Source: Cricetomys ansorgei
Taxonomy: Eukaryota; Chordata; Mammalia; Rodentia; Nesomyidae
DNA: 64,000 nt
Direction of reading: 5' to 3'
Assembly (NCBI GenBank): GCA_026225945.1
Contig: JAMJFZ010001262.1
Span: 930,001 to 994,000 of the forward strand
Both the position numbers and the translations under genes were made by a program. The first letter of the stretch is position 1. Each line of letters begins with the position of its first letter. A model generated the notes under the pieces. That model searched no databases, was not told the origin of the DNA, and saw nothing but the letters and a program-made list of their open reading frames with translations. This document shows, in pieces, positions 45,695-57,239 of this stretch.

Positions 45695-46330
45695 AAAAGA
45701 AAATCTTATTGTCAAGGGTAAAGGAAGCACTTGGGAGGTAGGGAGAAACAGGATTGATTTCAAAACCATTCTTAAATTTTAGAATGTTTCAACAAAAGGA
45801 AAAAACAAAAACCAGGCTTTACTGTTAAAGAGTTCCATAGGGTGTACTGACGCAATCAATTTCCTGTATATAGCAATGCTAGCTCTAGACTCTGGCATCT
45901 GGTAAGCCAGTGGCCTGGAACTATGAATAAACACCAAAGGCAGATGGCTAAGAAAGGCTATACGCCATCCCTCATACCTAAGGAAGGGAGTGCTGTCTGT
46001 CAATGAACATGGATTTTTTTCACTCTACTCTGTACTTTCTGGGTATGATTTATTATACTATAAACAAAAAAAGATTCCTTGAAGAGAAAGTACCAAAGAC
46101 ACCATTCTTCCTATAAGTGCTCAATACAGTGTCTTTCAGAAGTCTTAAAAATAACAGCAGATGTGATCTAAAAAGAATCTGGATAAATTTATGCTCAAAG
46201 TGACTGCATATTTTAGGAGACTGTATCTTTCCTTCTCTACTTTTCTGAATTTACTAAAGCTCACTTTATAAGCATGCATTTTATAAGCATAAATTATGTA
46301 TTTTCATAATTATCATAATTTAATATTGAA
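45695..46330. other. No recognised feature
   Basis: Unique-looking intron. Confidence 0.5.
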
Positions 46331-46334
46331 GAGG

Positions 46335-46560
46335 GACATGCCATGGTGATTAGGCTTGAGGGCTCTGGTAGACTATCTATACTCATAGCAGTCTATAAAA
46401 TTCGAATGACTCAATAACCTAATCCTAGATTAAAAGTACCCAGTACTTTTTAACTACCTCCAGAGACTATGAGCAGTCCAGAGACTAGGCAAAGTGGAGG
46501 AGCTAGTATTAGCTGATAGCTTCACTACACAGCTGTAGTTCGTCACCCACCAATCATGTC
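46335..46560 (+). mobile_element. Possible MIR
   Basis: GATTAGGCTTGAGGGCTCTG resembles the MIR 5' core ('ttaagagcatgggctctgg'). Weak. Confidence 0.4.
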
Positions 46561-46984
46561 CAGTAAGTGGCAATTGGGGCTAGTTCTTCTCTCATCTAGA
46601 GTTCAAAATAGAATGAGAAATGGAAAATAAATTCTATATCAAGGCAAATTTTAAAAAGTGATGCTGAAATAAACCACATCTTTCTTCTCAGCAAATCAAC
46701 TGGGGGCTGACTGGTGACTCTCCTAGTTTCCCTCTCACACACTCACAGATCACATTTCCCTGGTATATAAAAACACATTCTTCTGCAGAATAGTTTTTTG
46801 CTTGTTTGTTTGTTTAGAATTTTTGTTGTTTGTAGTTTTTTTTTTTTATTCCTTGACAATTCCATAGATGTTTATAACGAATTTTGGTCATTTTTTACCT
46901 CCCACTACTCTTTGTCTTCCATTGAAACCATCTGCCATATAAGTAAGCCCCATCCTACTCCCAAGTTTTTATTCTTGCTTTGCA

Positions 46985-47062
46985 TGATGGTCTGGAAGTC
47001 TCTATGTAGCCTGGGCTGGCCTCAACCCTGTATGATCCCTGCCTCAGACTGAGTACCTGGTA
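46985..47062 (-). mobile_element. B1 fragment
   Basis: Antisense: GTCTCTATGTAGCCTGGGCT, GGCCTCAACCCTGTATGATC. Confidence 0.65.
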
Positions 47063-47079
47063 TCAGGTCAAAAGAAACT

Positions 47080-47415
47080 CAGGACAAATGGCTAACTGGG
47101 GTGCCTACTGCCATACCAAAACTCAAGCTGGTCACAGTACTTCTGACTTCTCTCACCCCACTATCCTAAACTTCTCCAGCCTAGGAGCTTCCCTTCCCCC
47201 AGCTTCTGATTCCTATACAACCAGCCATTTTGGCCATGTGTCCTATTGGTCCTCCACTCTTGGCTCCTGGTTCTTTCTCTTGCCTCTTCTCTCCTCGTCC
47301 TCTCTCACTCTCCCTCTCCACCCCTTTCATGGCCCAGTTCAGTCTAGAGTCTTCTAGATGCCTCTGGCTGTGCTCTCCCTCACATCTACAATAAAAACCA
47401 ACCTACCTAGGAGCA
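47080..47415 (+). mobile_element. LTR remnant
   Basis: Pyrimidine-rich U3-like part with GCCATTTTGGCCATGTGTCC, TCATGGCCCAGTTCAGTCTA, then AATAAA at 47390 and GGAGCAGTCATGTCCTCATT. Better preserved than its relative at 42480-42815. Confidence 0.55.
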
Positions 47416-47504
47416 GTCATGTCCTCATTTTTATTCATGCAGTTCAAAGTGGATATTTTTATGTGCAAAATAATGCTCACACACAGTTGATACTTACAAA
47501 TAGG

Positions 47505-47620
47505 AGGCCAAGTGTTGTGCAGCATGCCTATAAACTCAACACCAGGGAGACTGAGAAGGGAGAATTTCATCAAGCCTGGAGTTCAAAACTTGCTAGGACA
47601 ACATTGGAGAATCCATGAAG
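47505..47620 (+). mobile_element. Old B1-family SINE
   Basis: GCCAAGTGTTGTGCAGCATG, AGCCTGGAGTTCAAAACTTG. Confidence 0.6.
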
Positions 47621-47624
47621 GGAA

Positions 47625-48120
47625 CACCAATTACCAAAGGGTAATATAAATTTGCTTATTCGACTAAAAGATTCTTTTTGTATTATCTTACCCTTTTTTT
47701 CTAACTTATACAGTATATTCTCAGTATTATAGGGTTCAATCATTTTTATCTCAAAGAGAGTTTCATAATTAATCTACATAGCTAAATGGCTTTAATTTTT
47801 ACTAAAAATAAACAGAATTCCCATTTGTATGAATCCATACTAGTGGAGCCTCTGTAGTTTCTGACCAGCATTGTTTCCCACTGTCCTGATCCTGAGCACA
47901 TGCCTGAAGAGCCAAGTCTCTGAAAATAACTGATCCCATCACTGTCCAGTTTGAGGCCCTTCACTGTTGCCCCATTTCCCACAGACACAGAGCTTGAACT
48001 TGGGGGAACAGGGTGGCAACTAGTCCTCTTCCCTAAGAGACCTATAAATTTTTCATATAATTACAAAAACCCAACTTATTTAATGTTTTTAACATTTCAA
48101 ATACAAATAACAAAATTCAT
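47625..48120. other. No recognised feature
   Basis: Unique-looking intron. Confidence 0.45.
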
Positions 48121-48132
48121 TTTTACTTAGAG

Positions 48133-48335
48133 CAGCAGTTCTCAACTTGTAGGTTGCAACCCCTTTAAGGGTCAAACAATCCTTTCACAGGGGTCACCTA
48201 AGATCATCTATATTATCAGGTATCTATATTATGATTCATAACAGTAGCAAAATTATAGTTATGAAGTAGCAATGAAAATAATTTTATGGTTGGGGTCACC
48301 ACAACATGAGGAACTGGGAAGGTTGAGAACCACTG
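48133..48335 (-). mobile_element. URR1-type non-autonomous hAT DNA transposon
   Basis: 203 bp with ends CAGCAGTTCTCAACTTG and GGTTGAGAACCACTG and identical 8-bp duplications ACTTAGAG at 48125-48132 and 48336-48343. Interior TTATGATTCATAACAGTAGC is shared with the 21.2-kb copy. Confidence 0.95.
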
Positions 48336-48651
48336 ACTTAGAGAAACTGAAGATTGCCCTGGTCAAGTCCATAAGCACTTGCTAAAAGTAGGGAAAAAAA
48401 CCACACACTAAAATATGGACAGCACATGAAGCCATTTTTAAAATCCATCTAAAAGAGCCAGAATGGTAAGCTTTCTAGGAGACCAAGCATTTCATTCCAT
48501 AAAAGCCAGTGTCCGTAGGGTTCCCTGGGTCTGCTGCTCTGTAGCAGTTCCTGGAGATTCAACTCTTCAAGACTTTGTGCTTCAGTTTTACGTAAATGGA
48601 AGTTTAAAGCTCTGAGCCTATCCTTTATCACCCTCAATGAAAATCAAAACT

Positions 48652-48840
48652 GGGTGGGTAGAGGTGGCACAAGCCTTTAATCCCAGCACATGGGAGGCAG
48701 AGGCAGGCCTCTCGAATGGCCTCTCGAATTCGAGGCCAACCTGGTCTACAGCATGAGTTCCAGGACAGCTAGAGTTACAACAGAGAAACCCTGTCTGGAA
48801 AAAACAAAAACAAAAAAAGAAAAATTAAAAAAGAAAAGAA
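48652..48840 (+). mobile_element. B1 SINE with internal duplication
   Basis: AGAGGTGGCACAAGCCTTTA, AGTTACAACAGAGAAACCCT. GGCCTCTCGAAT occurs twice in the centre (about 48706-48730). Confidence 0.92.
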
Positions 48841-48844
48841 AAAT

Positions 48845-49920
48845 CAGAACCACAGAAATATGTGTACAATCTAAGTCCCACAGTCTACCAAAACACCAAT
48901 CCAACCCTTTTTTTGTAGATCTATAGATCTGGTGGGTGAGCAAGAAGGCCATTGTTCCTCTAGATAACCGAGTAAAACTCAAATATCTCAGGGGAAAGGA
49001 GGATAAAACAAGACAATGGTACAAGAAATGAGATCATGTCAAACAGCCTAAAAAAACTATCACGAAAACATTCTAATTTGAGGATTCTAAACCATCTTTA
49101 AGAATAAGGATTTTTTTATATAAAACACTCCACATTTTAAACCAGTTCCCACATAATCACATACTCAGGGGTGATCTAACCCATATCTACCAGTCTGTAC
49201 TCCATAACAGTTCTTGTTCCTATAATTGACATACTGATACTAATCCCGAGCCACATACTCTGCTAGACATGGGGGACAAAGAAGAAGTCCTCGGCTATGT
49301 CTCTGAGGGACTTACAAGCCCATTGAGGTAAAAAGAAAAGGGACATGATGTCATAAACACTGTGCTCTCCAAGAACTGAGAATGATAGAGACCACAGGGG
49401 AGCCGGGGAACCCCTCTCCCTGGGGGTGAGATTTAGTCCCAGCAGGACCAGACAATAAAAGAAAAAAAGGAGGGCAGGCAGGAGTGGTGAGCCCACAGGA
49501 TGCAAAGTGCAAGGCTAGAGAGATGAGCTCAAGGTGTCCTGGTGAGAAAAGACAATGGACCTTCAGTCAATGTGGACACAGCAGCAAATCTGGCAAAGAC
49601 ATTCAAAACTGCAAGATCCTGGAATGTGTTAAATGTAAAAAATACAAATAGTTACTAAGGAGAAAATTTTATGTAACCCATACCCTATGGTTTTGCTGTA
49701 TATTTCCTGTCAACCTAGAATTACCCAGAGTCTTTGATCCTCATCTTTTTGAAGAGGTGTCGGTTTGTATATTTATACATGAACAATTTTTATTCAACTT
49801 AACTTTCCCTTGGTCATAATTATGTCTGTTTGGATTTACTCATTTTGGTTTATCTACTATAAGCCTGCCCAATCCTTCATTAAAATGGATTGTAGCATAA
49901 AACTAGTATGTGTCTATCTA
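48845..49920. other. No recognised feature
   Basis: Unique-looking intron. Confidence 0.45.
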
Positions 49921-49924
49921 AAAT

Positions 49925-50046
49925 GCCTACCTGGGCATGGCAGTACATGCCTATATTACCTAGGACTCAGGATGCTGAAGTTGGAGGATGAGTTCAAGGT
50001 CAATTTAAGCTACACAGTGGCTTGCTATGTAGCAAGTCTCTTTCTG
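49925..50046 (+). mobile_element. Old B1-family SINE
   Basis: CTGGGCATGGCAGTACATGC, GATGAGTTCAAGGTCAATTT. Confidence 0.7.
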
Positions 50047-50049
50047 TAA

Positions 50050-50660
50050 ATATCGAACCTACAAATGCAGAACATTCAGGTCTACTGTTTCAGTATCTTC
50101 TTCTACTTATAGATAGTAAGATTCTTAGGTGAGCCAGTCACCTCCCACATATCATGCTGCAAATCCATCAATACCACCATGGATCCGTATCCCCAAATCA
50201 ACACAAATCCACACAGGTACATCAGGTTCTGGTTTCCATTTAAATGACCAGAGTAGCAAAAACAGGAACAGAAACCCAAAGGATACTATTAACAGCAAGT
50301 TTCAACACCAACCAAACCTCCACACTGGTGTTCAGTACTTAACTGCCCAATGATTTGTTTTCTTCACCGTGCCTGTACCCGTTCCTACCTCCCTGAATGC
50401 CAGCAAAAGCAGGAAGGTCCAGACTGATCAGTTGGCTCAGTCCAGGAATAGGATATGGCCAGAAACTGACTTCAGAGACTGGCCACTATTATGTTTTGCT
50501 TCCTTTCTCTTGTTTTCTAGTTATCTTATATTGCCTCCAGAAAGATGATTTTTATTCTTGCCTACCAGAGAATCTTTAGTCTAGAAGGAGGTAGCTTTGC
50601 ACAAAGTGTAACTGCTTTGCTGCTTTGGGTGACTAAAAACTGGTAAGTGGTGAACTGAGA
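50050..50660. other. No recognised feature
   Basis: Unique-looking intron. Confidence 0.45.
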
Positions 50661-50664
50661 GAAT

Positions 50665-51480
50665 AAAAAGACAAATTCAATGCAAAAAAAAGCAGATTTC
50701 TAAATCATGGATCTAACAAGGGCCTAGAGTCAGGAATGTACAAAGAACTCTTACTACTCAACATTATAAAGACAAATATCAATTATATAACAAATGCAAG
50801 TCTTGAATAGTCATTTCTCATAGAAAATATGAAAACTTTCAACAAGCACATGGGAAAAACTTCATCATTTAATCATTAGGTGAAACCAAACAAAAACCAT
50901 AAGTTATTACTTCATTCCGACAAAATGTAGGTAAGGTTGTAGAGAACTGGAAACCCTGCACACTGCTATAAGGATGTAAACTACTTCAGACAGTGAAAAA
51001 CCACTGATAACTCTTTTAAAATCTCAACATAGGGAACAATGAGATGATTCAGTATATAAGGTGCTTGCCACACAAGTCAGAGCCCTGGAACCCACAGAAA
51101 GGTAGGACAAAACCAACTCCACAAAGTTGTATGCTCTCTCTTGCTCTCTCCCTCTCTCCCTCTCTCCTCCCTCTCTGTCACACAAACACTATTCATATAC
51201 ACACACAGTAATAATCTGTAATTTCAAAACAGAATTACATTTTATATATCCTCCCCTGGGGGGAAAAAATTCCCAAAACCAGGATCTTAAGCAAATCTCC
51301 ACACCCAGACTTCATAGCAATACCACTCACAAAAGTCAAAGGGTGAACAGGTAAAACCAACTTTTATAGAACATTAATCACCCATTAAAAAGTGAAATCT
51401 GACAAATACTACAGCGTACAAGCCAGTCATAAAAGGGTAAATACTGCATACACTTGTACTGTCTTTCATAGGCCTTAAAA
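50665..51480 (+). mobile_element. L1 ORF2 3' fragment interrupted by a B3
   Basis: In L1 order: GTACAAAGAACTCTTACTAC, CAACAAGCACATGGGAAAAA, GAAACCCTGCACACTGCTAT; resumes after the SINE with ACCAGGATCTTAAGCAAATC. No open frame. Confidence 0.75.
51036..51222 (+). mobile_element. B3-type SINE inside an L1
   Basis: ACAATGAGATGATTCAGTAT head, CACAAAGTTGTATGCTCTC, CTCTC-rich stretch and CA-rich tail. Confidence 0.75.
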
Positions 51481-51484
51481 GACT

Positions 51485-52190
51485 ACACATCTGCTCTCAG
51501 TGGATTTTTTTTTATATGGTTAAAACTTTTCCTCATATTCAACCTCTTGCCTATGCCTCTAACTAGTGCTCTCACAGCTGCACTTGTTAAGCCCAAAACA
51601 TGGTACAACTTCACTACAGTGCCTACCCCTGACTCTTTCTCTACTCCTGCACAGGAGCTGCTCTGGTACTGACAAGTTTTATCAATTCTGGTTCCAGAAG
51701 CAAGAACCTCAAAAAAAGCAGAAAAACAAAAGGCCTTAAGGAACAAGTAGGGCAATGGTAAGGTGAAGAGAAAAATGGAAATGTTGCAGATTAACACAGA
51801 GATCAAAGGCCAAAAATTAGGTGGCACTCTGTTCAGTCAACCAAGCCAAAAGGAAGAGTACACTGACAAGGACTGGAGTTGAGTGTCAAAATGCTCAAAT
51901 GTGAAATAGTGGAAACAAGAATGAAGGAAAGACAAACCATAACTAGCTCCCCAGAGAAGTTCTTGTGGGATCTGCCCACAGTTAGAGCATCTAATTAATA
52001 GTGACAGGACAGCAGACATCACCCAAGACAAGGAACCATGAAGAAACGGAGGTGGTAGAGAAATACAAATTAATGTTATTTGTTATAAAACTTTAAAACT
52101 CTTAAAAATATAACATTATTATACTCAAAGTGATATTCTTTGTGCTATTCTAGACAAGTCTTGTAGTAGGCTACATCAAATGTTATCCTA
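51485..52190. other. No recognised feature
   Basis: Unique-looking intron. Confidence 0.45.
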
Positions 52191-52191
52191 G

Positions 52192-52306
52192 AGGCTGGGC
52201 TTGGTAATGAGAAGGCCTGTACTCCCACAATTCCCACTGACCTAACCATGAGGTCAAGGCCAGCCTGGGTCACATAGAAAGACTCTGTCTCCAAAGGAAA
52301 AAGAAC
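52192..52306 (+). mobile_element. Old B1-family SINE
   Basis: GGCTGGGCTTGGTAATGAGA, CAAGGCCAGCCTGGGTCACA. Confidence 0.7.
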
Positions 52307-52309
52307 AGA

Positions 52310-52915
52310 AGTGTGGTTGGGGAGGGAGGAAGACACCAGACAGACAGAGGCAGAGGTGAGCTCAAGGGTATTGCATTTGGATTGCCCTTAACAGGGATTC
52401 AACAACATCATCCCCAACAAACGAGACAAAGAATACCATACCATTTCTATGTGGCTAAGGAAAGGTCTTCTGGCATATCATGCGACTTTTTCCTGATCAA
52501 ACAAAGCAGGGGTGGAAGATCTCTACATATTATTTACAGAGGAAGTAGAGTCAAAGGGTAGAGGGAGTAAACATTCTACAAAGACAAGATTTGAGAAGTG
52601 GAGAATGTGAGTAAAAGGATTATTTTCTGAAATTATATTATATTTAATACTAATGTTATATTAAAGAATGTTAGTAACATATATACGCAAATTAAACAGC
52701 ACACACTAACAAAGCACACACAAGAAATCAGGAAGATTAACACACCCAATTATTATCAAACCCTAATTTGTGAAAGTCAGTTGTTTTCCCCTTTCAAAAT
52801 CTTGTGCAAATTTTTGGAATGAACATCAACTACTTTTAAAATTAGAAAAGTAATACAAAGGACACAGCCTATTAGCTAAATTAAAAGATGTCAACAGTGC
52901 TAAGTATACTAAAAA
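52310..52915. other. No recognised feature
   Basis: AT-rich intron, no young SINE. Confidence 0.45.
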
Positions 52916-52919
52916 ACAG

Positions 52920-53040
52920 TTTCAGACCTTGAACAGCTCATTTATGCTCTCCCACCTGTTTCTTCATAGATGAGAAGTTAAACTAGAGGAATGTTTTTCA
53001 AATCATGAGGCCACTAATGTCAAGTGCTTTCAGTTCAGGA
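52920..53040 (+). mobile_element. MIR fragment
   Basis: GACCTTGAACAGCTCATTTA and GTTTCTTCATAGATGAGAAG follow the MIR order 'gaccttgggcaagtcactta...tttcctcatctgtaaaa'. Confidence 0.55.
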
Positions 53041-53739
53041 CCTGGTGCAGAATGAACACTCAGGAACTGCTAATGCTTTATACTGCCATGAGCCAAGTGC
53101 ACAAGTGGGGGTGGAGAGCATATCTACCAGGCAAGAAGCAGAACTCTGAGCCCACAACTCTTATTTTCAAACATTCTGCTTTTATGTTTTAAATACTGTC
53201 ATCCTGGATATGATATTACTTAGAAAAAAGGCACCACTGTTTTCAAATGTTGAAACCACTTGACTTCACAATCCGAAGCACTAGTATAACAGCACTAAAA
53301 ATATTACATGCCAGCATTCTCATTGTTTTGGAAGTCTAGAAATACTAACAATAAAAATCTAAATATGCGACATTTGATATGACTAATATATTACATAATA
53401 AATTTTTGTTGATCTTAAGATCCTACTGCCTTCTAACCCTCTTTCAATTTACAAACAATTGTTACTGAAATTTTTCTATAACGACTCCTTGGTTTGTATT
53501 ATGAAATTGATACCCTTTTTACACAAAGCAGAAAGAAACACATTTACCTATCTTCAAAATGAGTCTTTCAATATGCAGGAATAATACCTAACACAGTCAA
53601 AACTACTCTCAAATCACTGCTCAGAAAAGCCTGGGAAGTAGCACTAACTCCAGGTGTCTGTATCCACTTGACCAAGCAGCTCTCAAGCACGCACAGAACC
53701 ACAGTGTCTATTCACTCATCCCACTCAGTAACAACTTAG

Positions 53740-53860
53740 TACAATAACCCTAAACACCAGAGAGAACTCACCAGATATGTTTCTGGCTTTTAAGTATTTT
53801 AATCACAAACCTTATTAATTTTACAAATGAGATAAAGTATCATTTGTTTCCATGACCATC
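53740..53860 (-). mobile_element. Possible MIR fragment
   Basis: Minus strand has TCTCATTTGTAAAATTAATA and GGTTTGTGATTAAAATA, a MIR 3'-half pattern. Confidence 0.4.
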
Positions 53861-54014
53861 TTCTAGTCAAAGGGTTACAGATAAGAGAAGGGAGAAAGTG
53901 ATGCCAAGGACTCAAGAGTCATAAAAATGGAGTGAAATTACTCTGATCTTCAGATTATCCTCTTCTGATGAACTGGATCACTTCTCACAGATACAGAGTT
54001 TAAGTGTAGCTTAG

Positions 54015-54112
54015 GAAGAGCTCATGGACTTGAGCTCTTCACCCAGAGTCCAGTTCCAACTTACTAGTACTGTGTACTGGTTCTATGACATAGGCAAGCT
54101 ACTTGACCACTT
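54015..54112 (+). mobile_element. MIR core fragment
   Basis: GAGCTCATGGACTTGAGCTC, AGTCCAGTTCCAACTTACTA, ATAGGCAAGCTACTTGACCA match the MIR core in order. Confidence 0.65.
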
Positions 54113-54187
54113 ATAATCATCCCGACTCAGCCTATAAGAAGGTGGGATGGAGGGCCTGAACCACCAGGCCTAGCTTATATCTATTTT

Positions 54188-54389
54188 TTAAAATTTGTTT
54201 TACATGTATGCCTGTGAGTATGACTGTGTACTATGCCTGGTGTCCATGGAGGCCAAGAGGGAACTGGATCCCCTAGAGCTGGCATTACAGATGGGTGTGA
54301 GCTGTAATATGGCTGTTGGGAAATGAATTTAGTCCTCTGGAAGAGCAACCAGTGCTTCAAACACTCAACCATCTCATCTCTCTAGCCCC
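54188..54389 (-). mobile_element. B3/B2-type SINE
   Basis: Antisense: ACTGGATCCCCTAGAGCTGG, GTCCTCTGGAAGAGCAACCA, TCATCTCTCTAGCCCC. Confidence 0.9.
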
Positions 54390-54467
54390 TTTAACTTTTT
54401 GTTTACACTTCAATTGTCAATATACTAATTTATTTAAGCTTTTAGTGAACTCTTTTCTCCTTCTTTT

Positions 54468-54604
54468 TTGGCTTTTTGACAACCCAGTCTTACCATGCAG
54501 CTCTGGCTGTTCTGGAATTCATTAGGTAAACCAGGCTAGTCTCAAATTCACAAAAAACCACCTGCCTCTGCCTCCAAAGTGCTGTGATTAAAAGTGTGAG
54601 CCTC
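54468..54604 (-). mobile_element. B1 SINE, diverged
   Basis: Antisense: AGGTAAACCAGGCTAGTCTC, TGCCTCTGCCTCCAAAGTGC. Confidence 0.85.
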
Positions 54605-54887
54605 TATTCAAAGCTTGAACTTTTCAAGAAGAAAAGTTAAGAAAAGTCTTAAGAAGTCTTAAAAGTCGTAAGAAAAGACACTTCTATCAAGAATATGAGT
54701 AGAGCACTACACCAGAGTTTGAGTTCAGAAGGATCCCCACGAGCTCATGCTCTGAGCACTTCAGTTCCCTGCAGATGAGATATTTTGGAAAGTTACTGAA
54801 CCTTTGGGAAGTGGCCCTTAGATGGTGGACAGAAGCCACAAGAAATGAGCCTTTGAAGGCTGCATATCCCTCCTCCTGTTCACTTAG

Positions 54888-55087
54888 CACTCCACTTCCC
54901 AGTCTGCCATCAGGATGAGACCACCTCCCTCAGGTCTATCACCTCTCAGAGTGAGCTTCCCTAACCACTATACCTTTCCCTCTGTGATGGACTGAAATCC
55001 CTAAACCAGGAAACAAAATAAAGTTCTCCCCACTGAAGTTGCTTCTTGGCAATATGTGGTCAAAGTCCCAGGAACAGTAATACACTC
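54888..55087 (+). repeat. Rodent repeat, partial, same family as 55308-55665
   Basis: CTCTGTGATGGACTGAAATC, AACAAAATAAAGTTCTCCCC and AATATGTGGTCAAAGTCCC form the 3' half of the family. Confidence 0.6.
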
Positions 55088-55307
55088 TACAGAAAATGGA
55101 CGTCAGGTATACTATGGATTCATGGAATTCCTGAGTTTAAGGACACTGAACTCCATTACCTACTCCAGGAAATACTGGTGTAAATTTTTCATACTAAGAG
55201 AAATGAGGTACTGGTATTCCTGATGTCAAGTTTTAAACAGCTGTAATACAGTGCCACAAATCAAAGTATGACAAACAAACTTGTAAACCATAACTTACAT
55301 CTTTGAG

Positions 55308-55665
55308 TGTGATAGTTAATATTTCAACTTAAAAGGATCTAGTATCACCTAGAATGACAAACCTCTGGGCATTTCTGAGTGAGATTTTCTATACCAGTTT
55401 AACTGAGGTGGGAAGATGTAACTTGCACCATAGCACCATAAACTGGTGTTTATAAAAATGAGAAAGCAAGCAGAGCATCAACATTTAGTTCTCTCCATCT
55501 ACTTCCTGACCATGGATTCAGTGAGACCAGCACCTCATGCTCCTGGCATCACTCCTTCCTTCCATAATGGAATATAGCCTCCAATTGCAAGCCAAGTAAA
55601 TGCTTCCTTCCTCAAGTTGCTTTCATCGAGTATTCATCTCTGTCATGAGAAAATAATTAATACAG
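55308..55665 (+). repeat. Rodent interspersed repeat, near full length
   Basis: Begins TTTGAGTGTGATAGTTAAT and ends AAAATAATTAATACAG. Contains CCTCTGGGCATTTCTGAGTG, AACTGAGGTGGGAAGATG, and CCAAGTAAATGCTTCCTTCC. A high-copy family I recognise from rodent genomes but cannot name with certainty. Confidence 0.65.
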
Positions 55666-55709
55666 TAAGTAAAAATTCCTGTTCGAAAACAAAATCCAAG
55701 TAACATTTT

Positions 55710-55793
55710 CTTTTGGGGACTGCTGAGGACAGAACCCAGACCGGGTCTGGCATAAGCTATGCAAGCATTCTACCAGTTTACCTTCCAAGCCAT
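55710..55793 (-). mobile_element. ID/B4-type fragment
   Basis: Antisense: GAGGACAGAACCCAGACCGG, GCAAGCATTCTACCAGTTTA. Confidence 0.65.
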
Positions 55794-56049
55794 AAGCAAC
55801 AATTTCAGGGAAACCAAGAAATCACATCCCAGCTACAAAGTCAAAAAGGTGAGACTATAATGTGTCACATATGTTGAAACTACTTAATTTACTGAATGTC
55901 AGAACTGCCTCAATGAAAACAAACATATACCCTAAAAATATAACGAAGGCACTGTTTTACAATTCTACAATTGCTAACAAAAGACATAATTTTCAGCACT
56001 ATAAATTCCCTTTTCATATGGGCTGAGTTATAAACAAAAACAGAACTGT

Positions 56050-56160
56050 TAGGTAAGCATAGTGGAGCACACCTAGATCCAGCACTCGGCTGGGTAAAGA
56101 GCTCAAATCTGAGACATCTCCAAAACAAAACAAAATAAAATAAAATAAAAAAACAAAAAG
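56050..56160 (+). mobile_element. B1 SINE with large internal deletion
   Basis: GGTAAGCATAGTGGAGCACA head, then (AAAAT)n tail. Confidence 0.6.
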
Positions 56161-56211
56161 CTTTTAAAAACAATTATTTGCTATTTACAAAGAATAATAG
56201 AGTTTAGGGTC

Positions 56212-56428
56212 TGGGGAGAAGGCATTGTCAGTATAGTGCTTGCCACACAAGTATTGAGGACCTGAACTCAGATCTCCAAAACCCAAAAGATAGTCACAGT
56301 AAAATGAACCTGTAATTGCAGCTCTGGGGAGACAGAGATAGGAGTACTGATGAGTTTGATGAACAGCCAGTCTAGTTCAATTGGTAAACTCCAGATTTAG
56401 TGAGAAACTGTCTTAAAAACAAGATGGC
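56212..56428 (+). mobile_element. B4/RSINE1-type SINE
   Basis: GGCATTGTCAGTATAGTGCT, CTGAACTCAGATCTCCAAAA, CAGTCTAGTTCAATTGGTAA and GAGAAACTGTCTTAAAAACA. Confidence 0.75.
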
Positions 56429-56433
56429 TAGAT

Positions 56434-56592
56434 TGAGTGTGGTGGTATACATCTTTATTTCCAGCACCTGGGAGGCAGAGAGGCAGGCAGATCACTGAGT
56501 TCCAAGTCAGCCTGGTTGGTCTACATAGAGTTCTAGGCCAGCAGAGAGACATAGACCCTGTCTCAAAAACAAAAACAAAAACAAAAAAATCA
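56434..56592 (+). mobile_element. B1 SINE
   Basis: GTGTGGTGGTATACATCTTT, GCACCTGGGAGGCAGAGAGG, (AAAAAC)n tail. Confidence 0.88.
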
Positions 56593-56629
56593 ATCAATAA
56601 GGTAGACTGTGCAAAAGTGGAATAAAGTT

Positions 56630-57062
56630 GGAGTAACCAACTGCTTTCAGCTTAGCTCTGAGGCTTACACCACAGAAAGAAATTCAGCCTTGATGCTGTA
56701 AACCTGGTCAAAAATCCAAAGCTCAGGAGATCACAGGCCTTAGGGGGAACTTACTATTCTTTTGCTAAATCTCAAACTGCCTTCTAAATATTTATGCTCA
56801 CACCCATAGGTTAGGGCTGCCCTCAACCTGGCTAGAGAAGCTTCTTTCTACAGTGGTCAGTGGTTAAGGCTGAGACTCCTGGCTAAAGTTCTGAGAATAA
56901 GAGTTCCTTGAGTGCTCAGCCCTAAATTGGACATTTGTATCAACTTCCTCATCTCTAGTCTCAAAGAACATTGCAAAGAGGGTGAAAAGACTGCAAGAGC
57001 CAGAGGATGGGAAGGGTGCTATAAAATACTATCTGCAGAACATGGTCACTGTTGCTATTATA
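56630..57062 (+). mobile_element. L1 (Lx-type) 3' UTR
   Basis: GCCTTCTAAATATTTATGCTC, AGAGAAGCTTCTTTCTACAG, GAACATTGCAAAGAGGGTGA, AGAGCCAGAGGATGGGAAG. The same order occurs at 63410-63700. Confidence 0.8.
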
Positions 57063-57079
57063 AAAAAGGGGGTTGGGGG

Positions 57080-57232
57080 GAGAGCCAGGTATGGTAGTAT
57101 GCCCCTTTAATCTCATCACTCAGGAAGCAGAGACAGGTGGCTCTCTAAACTCAAGACCAGCCTGATCTACATAGCAAGTTCCAGGCCATCCAGGGCTACA
57201 TAGTAATACTCAGTCTCAAAAAACAAAGCAAA
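57080..57232 (+). mobile_element. B1 SINE
   Basis: GCCAGGTATGGTAGTATGCC, AAGACCAGCCTGATCTACAT, GGGCTACATAGTAATACTCA. Confidence 0.88.
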
Positions 57233-57239
57233 CAACCCA

